Made by a program: the position numbers and the translations under genes
Notes under the pieces: generated by a model
The model's input: only the letters and a program-made list of their open reading frames with translations
Told to the model about the DNA's origin: nothing
Databases searched by the model: none
Part shown: positions 16,821-25,375 of the stretch, piece by piece
Numbering within the stretch: the first letter of the stretch is position 1
Layout: every line of letters starts with the position of its first letter
Assembly (NCBI RefSeq): GCF_910584465.1
Contig: NZ_CAJUBK010000002.1
Span: 1 to 64,000 of the forward strand
Origin: an uncultured Oscillibacter sp.
Lineage (GTDB): Bacteria > Bacillota > Clostridia > Oscillospirales > Oscillospiraceae
DNA: 64,000 bases
Direction: 5' to 3'

Positions 16821-17336
16821 ATGGATCTGACTGCCAAACAGCTGGCCCGCTGCGCCCTGCTGGCGGCGATGGCGCTGGCGCTGAGTTATCTGGAGGGGCT
16901 CTTCCCCCTGGCCCTGGCCATCCCCATCCCCGGCGTGAAGCTGGGCCTGGCCAACATCGTGACGGTCTTCGCCCTCTATGCCCTGGGGAGCGGGGCGGCG
17001 CTGGAGATCCTGCTGGCCCGGTGCTTCCTGGGCTCCCTGTTCGCCGGGAACATGAATGCGCTGATCTTCTCCCTGCTGGGGGGGCTGAGCGCCCTGGGGG
17101 CCATGGCCCTGCTCTCCCGCCGGCCGGGACTGTCCGTCTACGGCGTCTCCATCGGCGGCGCGGCGGCCCACAACTGCGGGCAGATCCTCGCCGCCCTGCT
17201 GACCCTGGGCAGTACCGCTCCCCTCTATTATTTGCCTGTTTTGCTGGCGGTATCCCTGCTCACCGGCGGTTTGACCGGGCTGGCCTCCGCCTGCCTCTTC
17301 CAGGGGCTGCGGCACACCGATCTGATGAAAGGCTGA
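16821..17336 (+). CDS. Gx transporter family (Hpre_diP_synt_I) membrane protein
   Basis: The 171-residue protein has five to six hydrophobic helices and the family motif IPIPGVKLGLANIVTVFALY near residues 34-53, followed by LLARCFLGSLFAGNMNALIFSLLGG. Such proteins are labelled heptaprenyl diphosphate synthase component I or Gx transporter and resemble ECF S-components; they often follow apbE and NusG-II genes. It starts 10 bases after the previous stop with GGAGGTGCGGG upstream. Substrate transport, possibly a flavin or quinone precursor, is inference. Confidence 0.88.
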   Translation: MDLTAKQLARCALLAAMALALSYLEGLFPLALAIPIPGVKLGLANIVTVFALYALGSGAALEILLARCFLGSLFAGNMNALIFSLLGGLSALGAMALLSRRPGLSVYGVSIGGAAAHNCGQILAALLTLGSTAPLYYLPVLLAVSLLTGGLTGLASACLFQGLRHTDLMKG

Positions 17337-17339
17337 CAC

Positions 17340-18434
17340 ATGGACAAGAAGGACAAAAAGGACGAGATCATCCTCCAGCAGCTGGAGGTCATCCAGACCC
17401 TGACGGAGCACAACCTCCGCCGGATGGGCACGGATTTCTGGGGGCCGGCGCCGCAGGCCCCGAAGGCGCCGCCCGCGCCGGCGCCGCAGGCGGGAGGGAC
17501 GCCGGGCGCGCCGGGATCGCCGAAAGCGGCGGGAGCCGCCCCCGGCGGCGAGGACGGCGCGGCGGAGGAGGCCCTCCCCCCGCCGGAGGCGCTGGAGGAC
17601 CTGAAAAAGGAGCTGGACGGCTACGTCGGCCTGGCCGCCGTGAAGAAGGAGGTCCGGGACCTGATCGACCTGGTGAAGATCCACCAGCTCCGGGAGCGGA
17701 ACGGCCTGCCGGTGGCGGAGCTGTCCCTCCACATGGTCTTCTCGGGCAGCCCCGGCACCGGCAAGACCACCATCGCCCGCCTCATGGCCCGGATCTACCG
17801 CTCCCTGGGCATCCTCTCCAAGGGCCAGCTCGTCGAGGTGGACCGGAGCGGCCTCGTGGCGGGCTACGTGGGCCAGACGGCCCTCAAGACCGGCAAGGCC
17901 ATCGAGAAGGCCCTGGGCGGCGTGCTGTTCATCGACGAGGCTTACGCACTCAACGGCTCCTCCGGCAACGACTTCGGCCAGGAGGCCATCGACACCATCC
18001 TCAAGGCCATGGAGGACCACCGCCGCGATCTCGTGGTCATCGCCGCCGGGTACGACGATCTGATGGACCGCTTCATCCACTCCAACCCCGGCCTGGAGTC
18101 CCGGTTCAACCGCTTCCTCCATTTCGAGGACTACAGCCCGGAGGAGCTGCTGGCGATCTTCAAGATGCGCTGTGAGAAGGGCTGCTACGAGCTGGAGGAG
18201 GACGCCGCCGGACTGATGCGGGACTTCCTCCGGGAGGAGGGGCAAGATCCGGAGTCCTTCGGCAACGCGCGGGGCGTGCGGAACGTCTTCGAGCGCGTGC
18301 TGGTCTGCCAGGCGAACCGGCTGGCGGGCCTGGAGACCGTCACGCGGGAGGACCTGATGAAGCTGACGGCGGAGGACGTGCTGGCCGCCCGGGGCCGGGG
18401 GGCCCCCCGGCCGGAGGGGGACGGCGGGAGATGA
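17340..18434 (+). CDS. AAA+ ATPase, CbxX/CfqX (SpoVK-like) family
   Basis: The 364-residue product has a low-complexity Pro/Ala N-terminus (residues 35-80) and one AAA+ module: Walker A GSPGTGKTT (136-144), Walker B GVLFIDEAYAL (about 194-204), sensor region VVIAAGYDDLM and arginine-finger region ESRFNRFLHF. CbxX-type AAA proteins act as hexameric remodellers such as RuBisCO activase or SpoVK; the target here is unknown. It begins 3 bases after the Gx-transporter stop and overlaps the next gene by 4 bp, so all five genes from apbE may form one operon. Confidence 0.93.
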   Translation: MDKKDKKDEIILQQLEVIQTLTEHNLRRMGTDFWGPAPQAPKAPPAPAPQAGGTPGAPGSPKAAGAAPGGEDGAAEEALPPPEALEDLKKELDGYVGLAAVKKEVRDLIDLVKIHQLRERNGLPVAELSLHMVFSGSPGTGKTTIARLMARIYRSLGILSKGQLVEVDRSGLVAGYVGQTALKTGKAIEKALGGVLFIDEAYALNGSSGNDFGQEAIDTILKAMEDHRRDLVVIAAGYDDLMDRFIHSNPGLESRFNRFLHFEDYSPEELLAIFKMRCEKGCYELEEDAAGLMRDFLREEGQDPESFGNARGVRNVFERVLVCQANRLAGLETVTREDLMKLTAEDVLAARGRGAPRPEGDGGR

Positions 18435-18982
18435 GGACAGCGAAGCTCTTCCTCGCCGGGATGTATGTCCACCTGGTCCTCAGCGTCGCCGTCCCCATCG
18501 GCATCCTCTATCTCGGCTGGGGGATCGGCTGGAACGGCACGAACGCCGGCCTGCTGCTGTTTTATATCGCCGTGCTTGGCCTGGTCCTGCTCCTGGGCTG
18601 GGTCAGCGCCGGGGCGGCGGTCTCCGCCTATCGCCGGGACGATCTGCGGCGGCTCCTCTCCGGCTGGCGGACGCTGAAGCTGGGGGCCATCCCCTTCTAC
18701 ATCCTCAATTCCCTCTGGAGCTCCTTCGTCTGGGGCTCCATCGTGGCGGCGTCCCGGGGGATCTTCATCATCCTGGTCCCGATCCCCATCTGCGTCACCT
18801 GGCTGACGATCGTCCAAAGCGGGATCACCGGCTGGCTGGCGATCCGGACCCTCCGGGAGAGGGGGGAGGACGTCGCCGTCCTCCACAGCGTCTGCCAGTT
18901 CCTCCCGGTGCTGGACGTCCTCAGCACCCTGCTCCTGCTCCGGCGGGAGGGCGCGGGACGCGCGAAGACGGACGAACGCTGA
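18431..18982 (+). CDS. Four-helix membrane protein of unknown function
   Basis: The 183-residue protein has four hydrophobic segments (about residues 8-28, 39-62, 87-105 and 108-130) with basic loops such as AYRRDDLRRLL and a basic C-terminus. No domain was recognised with certainty. The ATGA overlap with the AAA ATPase gene suggests coupled translation and a possible functional pair, for example a membrane client of the remodeller, which is inference. Confidence 0.72.
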   Translation: MRTAKLFLAGMYVHLVLSVAVPIGILYLGWGIGWNGTNAGLLLFYIAVLGLVLLLGWVSAGAAVSAYRRDDLRRLLSGWRTLKLGAIPFYILNSLWSSFVWGSIVAASRGIFIILVPIPICVTWLTIVQSGITGWLAIRTLRERGEDVAVLHSVCQFLPVLDVLSTLLLLRREGAGRAKTDER

Positions 18983-19000
18983 TATCCCCGGAGGTGTCCT

Positions 19001-20965
19001 ATGCTGAAACGATCCCTTTGCCTGTTGCTGGCCCTGGCCCTGCTGTCCGGCCCGGCGGCGCTGGCGGTGAGGTGGGAGCGCCCCATATCGAGCTGTCCCG
19101 ATACGGCTTACGCCGACATGCTCCCCGTCACCCCCTTCGAAGAGGACGGCCTCCAGGCCGCCCTGAAAGAGCTGGAGGGCATCTGCTCCCGCCACAGCCG
19201 CGGCCGGGGCGGCGAGCCGTCCCGCCGGCGGGCCGGCGTCCTCTACCAACAGATCTTGTCGGAGCTGGACGTGCTCATCACCAAGGCCAACCTCGCCGGC
19301 GTCCAATACGACGCCAGCGGCGGGGCCGAGGCGGAGGCGGCGCTGTACCGGGAGCTCTCCGCCCAGCAGACCCGGCTCTACGACCGGTGCTATCAGGTCC
19401 TGGCCGTCCTGGCCGCCTCCCCTTATGGGGACATCCTGGACGACGACGCCGGAGCCGGCGCGGCGGAGAGCCTTTTGGGCTACCGGGGCCTGACGGAGGA
19501 GGAAGCCGCCCTCTATGAGGAGGAGGATCTGCTGGTCCAGACCTACGATCAGATCATGAGCAAGGGCGTCCCCGTGCTGGCGGCGGGCGGTATTTGGACG
19601 GAGGACACCTTGCAGAGCGCCGACGTGGACGCGGAGACCTATCAGACCGTCCGGGAGGCCCTGGACAAGGAGCGGGCCCGCGCCGCCGGGGAGATCTTCC
19701 GCCAGCTGGTCCGGCTGCGGACGCAGTCCGCCGCTCAGGCCGGGTATGACAGCTACGCCGATCACGCCTACGAGGCCCTCTATACCCGGGACTACAGCCT
19801 GGAGGAAGTGGAGCCCCTGCGGGAGGCGGCGAAGCGGTATCTGCTCCCCCTCCAGCTGCGGCTGCTGGAGGACATCTCCGACCAGGATCTCCGGGCCCTC
19901 AGCGTCCGGAGCCGGAAGAGCGGCGAGGAGATCCTGGACGCGATCGCACCCTTCCTCGAAAGCTTCGACCGGGAGATGGCGGATACCTTCGCCTACATGC
20001 GGAGGAACCACCTCTACGACATCGAGTACGGCGAGGCGAAGCTCCCCACCGGGTACACCGTGGCCCTCCCGGCCTACGGCAGCGCCTTCATCTTCAACAG
20101 CCCTTACGGGGACTATCAGGACCTCAGCGACATGGTCCACGAGTTCGGCCATTTCCACGAGACGATCCACAGCACCCGGCACGACCTCTGGACAGACTTC
20201 AACATCGACGTGGGGGAGATCGACTCCCAGGCGCTGGAGCTGATGTTCACCGGCAGCGCCGATGAGCTCTTCGGCGAGCGGTACGGGGCGGTGTATGAGG
20301 AGGTCATCCTCTATAACATCCTGGACGCCGTCCTGGACGGCTGTCTCTACGACGAGTTCCAGGCAGCGGCCTACGACGATCCGGGGCTGAGCGTAGAGGA
20401 GCTGGACCGCATCTTCAAGGAGCTGTCGGAGGAGTACGGCTATTCCTACGACAGCGGCGTAGAGGCGGATCCGTCCTGGGTGGAGAACGCCCATACCTTC
20501 CAAAACCCCATGTATTTCATCAGCTACGCCACCTCCGCCCTGTCTGCCCTGGATCTGTGGTTCCTCTACCTGGACGCCCCCCGGCAGGGCCGGGAGACCT
20601 ATCTGGAGCTGTCCGCCCTGTCCCTCTCCCTGCCGTACCGGGCGGCGGTGGAGGAGGTGGGGCTTCGGGACATCTTCGATCCGGAGACGATCCCGGCGCT
20701 GGCGGAGCAGCTGGAGGCCCATCTGGATGGGGAGGCCCCTGCCTCCCGGCGGGGCGCGCCCTATCGGGCGGCGTCCGCCGTCATGATCTTCGCCGCCGTG
20801 GTCTTCATCCTCCTTTGCGTGGCGGCGGTGGTCCGCTGCACCCGCTTCCTGAACAGGAACGATGGCTGGAAGGAACTTGCCAAGCCCCGGAAGGACCGGA
20901 GGGGAGAGGATCCGCCGGGGGAGCCCTGGGATGCCAGACAGGAAAGACCGCCCTGGGAATTTTGA
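19001..20965 (+). CDS. M3-like zinc metallopeptidase with signal peptide and C-terminal membrane helix
   Basis: The 654-residue precursor has a Sec signal (LCLLLALALLSGPAALA) and a long helical body. The zinc-binding HEFGH at residues 380-384 (VHEFGHFHETIH) is followed about 25 residues later by GEIDSQALELMF, which supplies the third ligand; this is the M3/oligopeptidase F pattern. A single helix near residues 590-612 (SAVMIFAAVVFILLCVAAVV) and a basic tail suggest C-terminal membrane anchoring with the catalytic domain outside. Most M3 enzymes are cytoplasmic, so an exported anchored form is uncommon. Substrate unknown. A hairpin terminator follows. Confidence 0.85.
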   Translation: MLKRSLCLLLALALLSGPAALAVRWERPISSCPDTAYADMLPVTPFEEDGLQAALKELEGICSRHSRGRGGEPSRRRAGVLYQQILSELDVLITKANLAGVQYDASGGAEAEAALYRELSAQQTRLYDRCYQVLAVLAASPYGDILDDDAGAGAAESLLGYRGLTEEEAALYEEEDLLVQTYDQIMSKGVPVLAAGGIWTEDTLQSADVDAETYQTVREALDKERARAAGEIFRQLVRLRTQSAAQAGYDSYADHAYEALYTRDYSLEEVEPLREAAKRYLLPLQLRLLEDISDQDLRALSVRSRKSGEEILDAIAPFLESFDREMADTFAYMRRNHLYDIEYGEAKLPTGYTVALPAYGSAFIFNSPYGDYQDLSDMVHEFGHFHETIHSTRHDLWTDFNIDVGEIDSQALELMFTGSADELFGERYGAVYEEVILYNILDAVLDGCLYDEFQAAAYDDPGLSVEELDRIFKELSEEYGYSYDSGVEADPSWVENAHTFQNPMYFISYATSALSALDLWFLYLDAPRQGRETYLELSALSLSLPYRAAVEEVGLRDIFDPETIPALAEQLEAHLDGEAPASRRGAPYRAASAVMIFAAVVFILLCVAAVVRCTRFLNRNDGWKELAKPRKDRRGEDPPGEPWDARQERPPWEF

Positions 20966-20969
20966 GGAG

Positions 20970-20993
20970 AGCCGCCCGAACGGGCGGCTTTCA
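20970..20993 (+). terminator. Terminator of the M3-like peptidase gene
   Basis: A short GC hairpin (AGCCGCCC / GGGCGGCT, 4-base loop) followed by TT directly behind the stop codon. The same hairpin recurs at 21157-21180 with five Ts. Confidence 0.7.
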
Positions 20994-20995
20994 GC

Positions 20996-21150
20996 CTGTC
21001 GAAAAAGTAGAGAGAACTACATCGACGGGAAGGAAGAGAGTTACGAGAGGGACCCAGGAAGGGTCCCTTTCGTTTTTGATGAATAAGTTTTCAGAACTTT
21101 TTGAACGTTCTGAAAACTTGCTCAGGCTGTCGAAAAGACTTTTTCGACAG
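20996..21150 (+). repeat. 155-bp MITE-like element, copy A
   Basis: The element is bounded by a 13-bp terminal inverted repeat (CTGTCGAAAAAGT at 20996-21008, ACTTTTTCGACAG at 21138-21150). Inside are two hairpins: 21043-21073 (13-bp stem with one G-T, then a T-run) and 21085-21119 (13-bp stem). It is roughly 85-90% identical by eye to copy B at 23133-23288. No coding capacity is apparent. Confidence 0.8.
21043..21077 (+). terminator. Strong hairpin terminator inside repeat copy A
   Basis: Stem ACGAGAGGGACCC / GGGTCCCTTTCGT with a 5-base loop, followed by TTTTT. The same hairpin is present in copy B and, with small changes, at 42884-42914. Confidence 0.8.
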
Positions 21151-21156
21151 CCTGAG

Positions 21157-21180
21157 AGCCGCCCGAACGGGCGGCTTTTT
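21157..21180 (+). terminator. Second copy of the AGCCGCCC hairpin with T-tract
   Basis: AGCCGCCC / GGGCGGCT stem with TTTTT after it, immediately behind repeat copy A. Confidence 0.7.
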
Positions 21181-21231
21181 CCCTGTCCCCTGAAGAAGAT
21201 CGCCCTCCTTCCTCGTATCCTATAGCGGGGC

Positions 21232-21260
21232 TTGACTTTTGAGGGAGTCAGGTGTATCAT
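21232..21260 (+). promoter_or_regulatory. Promoter of the S41-SLH protease gene
   Basis: TTGACT (21232-21237), a 17-bp spacer and TATCAT (21255-21260), 35 bp upstream of the start. Confidence 0.8.
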
Positions 21261-21295
21261 TGTATTATTGCATTAGTTTAATGGAGGGAAGCACT

Positions 21296-23032
21296 ATGAA
21301 ACGTCTGAAGACCTTGGTCCGCCGGACCGCCGGGCTCTGCCTGGCCGTGCTCCTGACCGTCCCGGCCCTGGCGGCGGAGCCGCTGGACCCGGCGAAACGG
21401 CAGGAGGATCTGGATATCCTCTATGAGGAGGTCCTGATGAAGGGCCATCCCAATGCGTTTGCCAACGCCTCGGAAGCGGAGTTCCTGACGCTGAAGGCGG
21501 AGATCGAGGGGCGGCTGGAGACCGTGAGCGACACGGAGTTCCTGCTGGACCTGATGCGTCTGACGGCGCTGGTGGGAGACTCCCATACCTCGATCTCCGT
21601 GGGGAGCGCGGCGGCGTTCCGGGCCTATCCCTTCGCCCTGGTCCGGACGGGGACGGGCTATGGGGAGCGCTGGTATCTCTCCGCCGTGCCTTCGGAGCAT
21701 GAGGCCCTGCTGTGCCAGGAGGTCACGGCGCTGGCGGGGGAGCCGGTGGGGGACGTGATCGACGCCTTCGGGACGCTGTTCTCCGCCGACAACCCGGTGC
21801 ACCTCAAGCGGCAGTTCCGCCAGGCCTGCAACGTGGCGGATATCTACGAATACCTGGGGCTGGTGGAGGCCGGGGAGCCCCTGACCATCGCCCTGAAAAA
21901 CGGGGAGTCCCTCACGCTGGAGCCCATGGGCATGGAGGAGATGGGGGAGCTGGGGGCCGCAAGGCTCTCCGACCGGGTCGAGGGCACGCCGGAGACGGCG
22001 GCGCAGGACGTCTGTTACTTCTCCAAGCCTCTTTCGGAGGAGGTGTACTACATCCAGTACAACGTCTGCCGGGAGGACGAGGACCTGCCCATGGAGGAGT
22101 TCGCCGCCCAGGTGGCCAAGGACCTGGAGGAGGGGGGCTATTGGCGGGTGCTGCTGGACCTCCGATACAACGGCGGCGGGTCCGACGGCGTGATTTGGCC
22201 CCTGCTCGAGGTCCTGCGGAAGGAGATGGACGACGAAGACGGCCTGGAGCTGGTGGGCCTGATCGGTGAGCGGACCTTCTCCTCGGCCCTCATCAACGCC
22301 GTGGAGATCCAGGAGATGGGCGGCGTGCTGGCGGGGGAGCCCACCGGGGGCAGCGTCTGCCACTTCGGCGCGGTGCGGACCTTCTCCCTGCCGAACTCCA
22401 AGGTCCGGGGACAGGTGTCCAGCAAGTACATCGACCTGAACACGCTGCTGGACGCGGCGGCGGGCCGGGGCGTGGTGTCCCTGGAGCCGGATGAGCCCCT
22501 CACCCAGCCGCTGGAGCATACGCTGAACGGAACGGACAGCGTGGTGGAACACATGCTGACCCGCAAGACCTATGTCCCCCGCCTCCCCATCGACGGCGCG
22601 CCCCTGACCCGGGGCCGGTTCATCGGCCAGCTCTACGAGGCGGCGGGGAGCCCGGACGTGGAGGTCGGGGAGGCGCTCCCCTTTGCCGACAGCTTCGGCA
22701 TCGAGTGGTATCTCCCCGCCCTGGCCTGGGCCAAGGAGAACGGCATCGCCAAAGGATACGCGGACGGGACCTTCTCCGCCGCGAAGCCCCTCACCTGGCG
22801 GGAAGCGGCGGTGTTCCTGGGCCGGGCGGCGGGGGCGCTGGGCCTGTCGCCGGATCCGGCAGCGGACCGCTCCGGCCCCGTCCCGGCGGCGCTGGCCCAG
22901 GGCGGGGACCGGGACGCTGCGGCGGCGGCCTGGGATCTGGGCCTCCTGCCAGCGGAGGCCGGCTCCGATCAGGGCCTCACCAGGGCCCAGGGCGAGGCGC
23001 TGGCGGAGCGGCTGGGAAGCGCGATCGGGTAA
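21296..23032 (+). CDS. S41-family serine protease with C-terminal S-layer homology (SLH) domain
   Basis: The 578-residue precursor has a signal peptide (LCLAVLLTVPALAAEP). The central part matches the tail-specific protease fold: VLLDLRYNGGGSDGVIWPLL, then ERTFSSALINAVEI with the likely nucleophile Ser near residue 328, and MGGVLAGEPTGG. The C-terminus (about residues 430-570) carries SLH units (RFIGQLYEAAGSP, then IAKGYADGTFSAAKPLTWREA) that bind cell-wall polymers, so the enzyme is displayed on the surface. ATG 21296 has ATGGAGGGA upstream. It is a single gene flanked by two 155-bp repeats. The catalytic Lys position was not established. Confidence 0.85.
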   Translation: MKRLKTLVRRTAGLCLAVLLTVPALAAEPLDPAKRQEDLDILYEEVLMKGHPNAFANASEAEFLTLKAEIEGRLETVSDTEFLLDLMRLTALVGDSHTSISVGSAAAFRAYPFALVRTGTGYGERWYLSAVPSEHEALLCQEVTALAGEPVGDVIDAFGTLFSADNPVHLKRQFRQACNVADIYEYLGLVEAGEPLTIALKNGESLTLEPMGMEEMGELGAARLSDRVEGTPETAAQDVCYFSKPLSEEVYYIQYNVCREDEDLPMEEFAAQVAKDLEEGGYWRVLLDLRYNGGGSDGVIWPLLEVLRKEMDDEDGLELVGLIGERTFSSALINAVEIQEMGGVLAGEPTGGSVCHFGAVRTFSLPNSKVRGQVSSKYIDLNTLLDAAAGRGVVSLEPDEPLTQPLEHTLNGTDSVVEHMLTRKTYVPRLPIDGAPLTRGRFIGQLYEAAGSPDVEVGEALPFADSFGIEWYLPALAWAKENGIAKGYADGTFSAAKPLTWREAAVFLGRAAGALGLSPDPAADRSGPVPAALAQGGDRDAAAAAWDLGLLPAEAGSDQGLTRAQGEALAERLGSAIG

Positions 23033-23132
23033 GCGCTTGGGCCGGACGCGCCTCCCCGGATCTTGCCGCGAGGGAGCGTCCGCCGAGACGAAGGCTCCAG
23101 TGAAGGAAGGGCAGGAAAGCAAGGAAAACTTC

Positions 23133-23288
23133 CTGTCGAAAAAGGAGAGGAAACTACATCGACGGGAAGGAAGAGCGTTACGAGAGGGACCCAGGAAGGG
23201 TCCCTTTCGTTTTTGATAAAAAAGTTTTCCGAACTTTTTTGAACGTCCTGAAAACTTGCTCAGCCTGTCGAAAAGACGTTTTCGACAG
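23133..23288 (+). repeat. 156-bp MITE-like element, copy B
   Basis: The element has terminal inverted repeats of about 11 bp (CCTGTCGAAAA near 23132, TTTTCGACAGG ending 23289) and the same internal hairpins as copy A, including the stem at 23180-23210 followed by a T-run. Together A and B bracket the S41-SLH gene as direct repeats. Confidence 0.8.
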
Positions 23289-23293
23289 GCTGA

Positions 23294-23325
23294 GGGCTCC
23301 CAGGCCGGCCTGGGAGCCCTTTTTT
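23294..23325 (+). terminator. Terminator downstream of repeat copy B
   Basis: A perfect 13+13-bp palindrome (GGGCTCCCAGGCC with its complement, 23294-23319) followed by TTTTTT. It separates the S41 gene and repeat from the convergent MerR gene. Confidence 0.9.
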
Positions 23326-23389
23326 GCCGAACGATCCCCGCGGCCGATCCCTGCGCCGGTCATGGCGGGACGCGGGCGGGCCTGGACGC

Positions 23390-24238
23390 TCATACGCCGG
23401 CCGATCTGTCCGACAGCCGCACGGAGATCATGGACGCCGCGTTCTCCTCCACCGCGTTGAGGATGAACCCGGCCAGATCGCAGGCGTAGAAATCCCCCTC
23501 CGTCTCCAGGCCCTGCGCGTGGATGCAGCGCTCGAGGGCGGCATAACCGGCGGAGATGTCCCATCGTCCCCGGCAGCAGAGATACAGATACCTCCCGGCG
23601 GGCTTCTCCCTGTGATAGGGGAAGTCCGCCTCTTCTTTGATTCGGGTATAGAGATGGCTGATCGGGCCCGGTCCGCCCCGGTCCCCCGGCGGATGGATGG
23701 CCCCCAGCTGGAAGTCGGTCTGTATCCCATACTGCCCGCACAGCGCCCGGCACCGCTCCAGCACGGCGATCAGCCGCTCATCCTCGCCGGCCGCCGGGGC
23801 CATTAGTCCCTCCAGCTCCTCCGCGGGGACCGCCAGCAGGTGCTCTCGCTCGAACCAGGCGGCCTGAGGGACCATGTCGGGCACCGCCCCGGATCCCAGG
23901 CTGCGCAGGGCGCTGGAGAGCACGAACTCCATATGCTCCAGCTTCTTCCGCTCCGCGGTCAGGCGCGCCTCCTGTTCCCGCAGCAGCTCCAGGGTCTCGG
24001 CGGCGTCGTGCCCCCGCAGGCAGCGGCGGATCTCCTCCAGCGGCGTCCCCGTCTGGCGGAAGATGGAGATGGCGTAAAAATCGTAGAACTGCGCGACGTC
24101 GTAGTAAAAATAACGGTTGGCCCCCTGGTGGGCCGGGAGCAGGAGCCCCACGTCTTTATAGTGCCGCAGGGTCTCCTTGGTCGTGCCGCACAGAGCGGCG
24201 AAGGCCCCGGAGGTCAGCCAGCCGGTCCCCTGTTCCAA
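23390..24238 (-). CDS. MerR-family transcriptional regulator with C-terminal effector domain
   Basis: The 282-residue protein starts with a MerR winged-helix domain (LTSGAFAALCGTTKETLRHY, then KDVGLLLPAHQGANRYFYY), a long dimerisation helix (TLELLREQEARLTAERKK) and a C-terminal domain of about 130 residues resembling GyrI/SOUL-type small-molecule sensors. I chose the TTG at 24238, which has AGGAGG 9 bases upstream; the frame continues to an ATG at 24337 but that part overlaps the divergent promoter. MerR proteins activate promoters with over-long spacers, and the divergent promoter has a 19-bp spacer. The inducer may be a hydrophobic compound, by analogy. Confidence 0.88.
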   Translation of the reverse strand: MEQGTGWLTSGAFAALCGTTKETLRHYKDVGLLLPAHQGANRYFYYDVAQFYDFYAISIFRQTGTPLEEIRRCLRGHDAAETLELLREQEARLTAERKKLEHMEFVLSSALRSLGSGAVPDMVPQAAWFEREHLLAVPAEELEGLMAPAAGEDERLIAVLERCRALCGQYGIQTDFQLGAIHPPGDRGGPGPISHLYTRIKEEADFPYHREKPAGRYLYLCCRGRWDISAGYAALERCIHAQGLETEGDFYACDLAGFILNAVEENAASMISVRLSDRSAGV

Positions 24239-24269
24239 AAAACTCCGCCTCCTTTTTGAAAAATACCGC

Positions 24270-24300
24270 TTGACTGCGTGGCGGCCACACGGTCTATGAT
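24270..24300 (+). promoter_or_regulatory. MerR-type promoter with 19-bp spacer for the hydrolase/MATE operon
   Basis: TTGACT (24270-24275) and TATGAT (24295-24300) are separated by 19 bp, the hallmark of MerR-activated promoters. The spacer contains GTGGCGGCCAC, a short inverted repeat. A leftward promoter for the regulator (TTGCGA, 16 bp, TATCAT on the minus strand at 24324-24297) overlaps it. Confidence 0.72.
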
Positions 24301-24364
24301 ACCTCTTGCCGGGCATGATCGCAAGCGCCGGGCGCAAAATAAGGAAAAACAGGAGGCTGACAGG

Positions 24365-25366
24365 ATGGATCTTGGATGCAGCAGCTTTTCATGGACGACG
24401 AAGGACGGACGGCACCTTTTGGGGCGGACCTATGACCAGTTCGGGGACCTGGCGGCGAACCGGGTGATCGGCGTCCCCCCGGGGATCCCCAGCTCCCCGA
24501 GCCTCCGCCCGGAGGGCGGCGGCGCGCCGGGCAGGTACGGCTATACCGGCATGGCGGTGCTGGGCTTCGGGGAGCCGATCCTGGTGGACGGCGTGAACGC
24601 CGCGGGCCTGATGGGGGCGCTCCTCCACTACCCGGAGTATGCGGCCTATCCCAAGGAGCCAAAGGCAGGGACGGCGGCGGTCCACCCGGGCCGTCTGCTG
24701 GCCTGGCTGCTCAGCCGGTGCGCCGGTGTGGAGGAGGCCGTCGAGGCGATGGGAGGCATCACCCTGGTGGACGAGCCGATCGAGGGCAAGCCCCTGCCCG
24801 CCCACTATATCCTCAGCGACAAGACCGGCGAGGCCGTCATCCTCGAGCCGGACGAGGGCGGCCTGTCCGTCCACCGGGACACCGTCGGGGTGCTGGCCAA
24901 CAGCCCCGATTACCTGTGGCACCGGACCAACCTGCGGAACTTCGTGGGGGTCACCAACCTGCCCAAGGCCCCCCGGACCGTTGCCGGCCACGAGATCCGG
25001 GAGTTCGGCGAGCGGCTGGGGGGCGGCTCCGGCCTGCCGGGGGATTACTCCTCGCCCTCCCGCTTCGTGCGGCTGGCTTTCCTGAAGGAGTTCGCCGTCC
25101 GGGGGAGGGACGAGGTGGACGGGGTCTCCCGGATGTTCCGGGCCTTTGCGGCCGTGGACATCCCCGAGGGGCTCGCCAAGGCCGACCCGGACTACGACGT
25201 GTACGAGCAGACCCTCTGCACCAGCGTCATGTGCGCCGAGAGCGGCGTTTACTATTTCGCCCCCGCCTGGGACCGGCGCATCTCCGCGGTCCGGCTCCCG
25301 GCCCAGGGGCAGGAGATGCGGTACTTCAGCCTGGGGGACCGCCAGGATATCGACTACCGGAACTAG
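24365..25366 (+). CDS. Linear amide C-N hydrolase, choloylglycine hydrolase/penicillin V acylase family
   Basis: The 333-residue protein is an Ntn hydrolase of the group that contains bile salt hydrolases and penicillin acylases. The nucleophile would be Cys5 (MDLGCSSFSWTT) after removal of the leading residues, followed by the conserved Arg/Asp in LLGRTYDQF and the Asn in GVLANSPDYLWHRTNLRNF. In well-studied family members Cys follows Met directly, so a four-residue leader before Cys is slightly unusual. ATG 24365 has AGGAGG upstream. It is co-transcribed with a MATE exporter and controlled by a MerR promoter. Whether the substrate is a conjugated bile acid, a beta-lactam or an N-acyl compound cannot be told here. 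Confidence 0.82.
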   Translation: MDLGCSSFSWTTKDGRHLLGRTYDQFGDLAANRVIGVPPGIPSSPSLRPEGGGAPGRYGYTGMAVLGFGEPILVDGVNAAGLMGALLHYPEYAAYPKEPKAGTAAVHPGRLLAWLLSRCAGVEEAVEAMGGITLVDEPIEGKPLPAHYILSDKTGEAVILEPDEGGLSVHRDTVGVLANSPDYLWHRTNLRNFVGVTNLPKAPRTVAGHEIREFGERLGGGSGLPGDYSSPSRFVRLAFLKEFAVRGRDEVDGVSRMFRAFAAVDIPEGLAKADPDYDVYEQTLCTSVMCAESGVYYFAPAWDRRISAVRLPAQGQEMRYFSLGDRQDIDYRN

Positions 25367-25375
25367 GAGGGCGGC

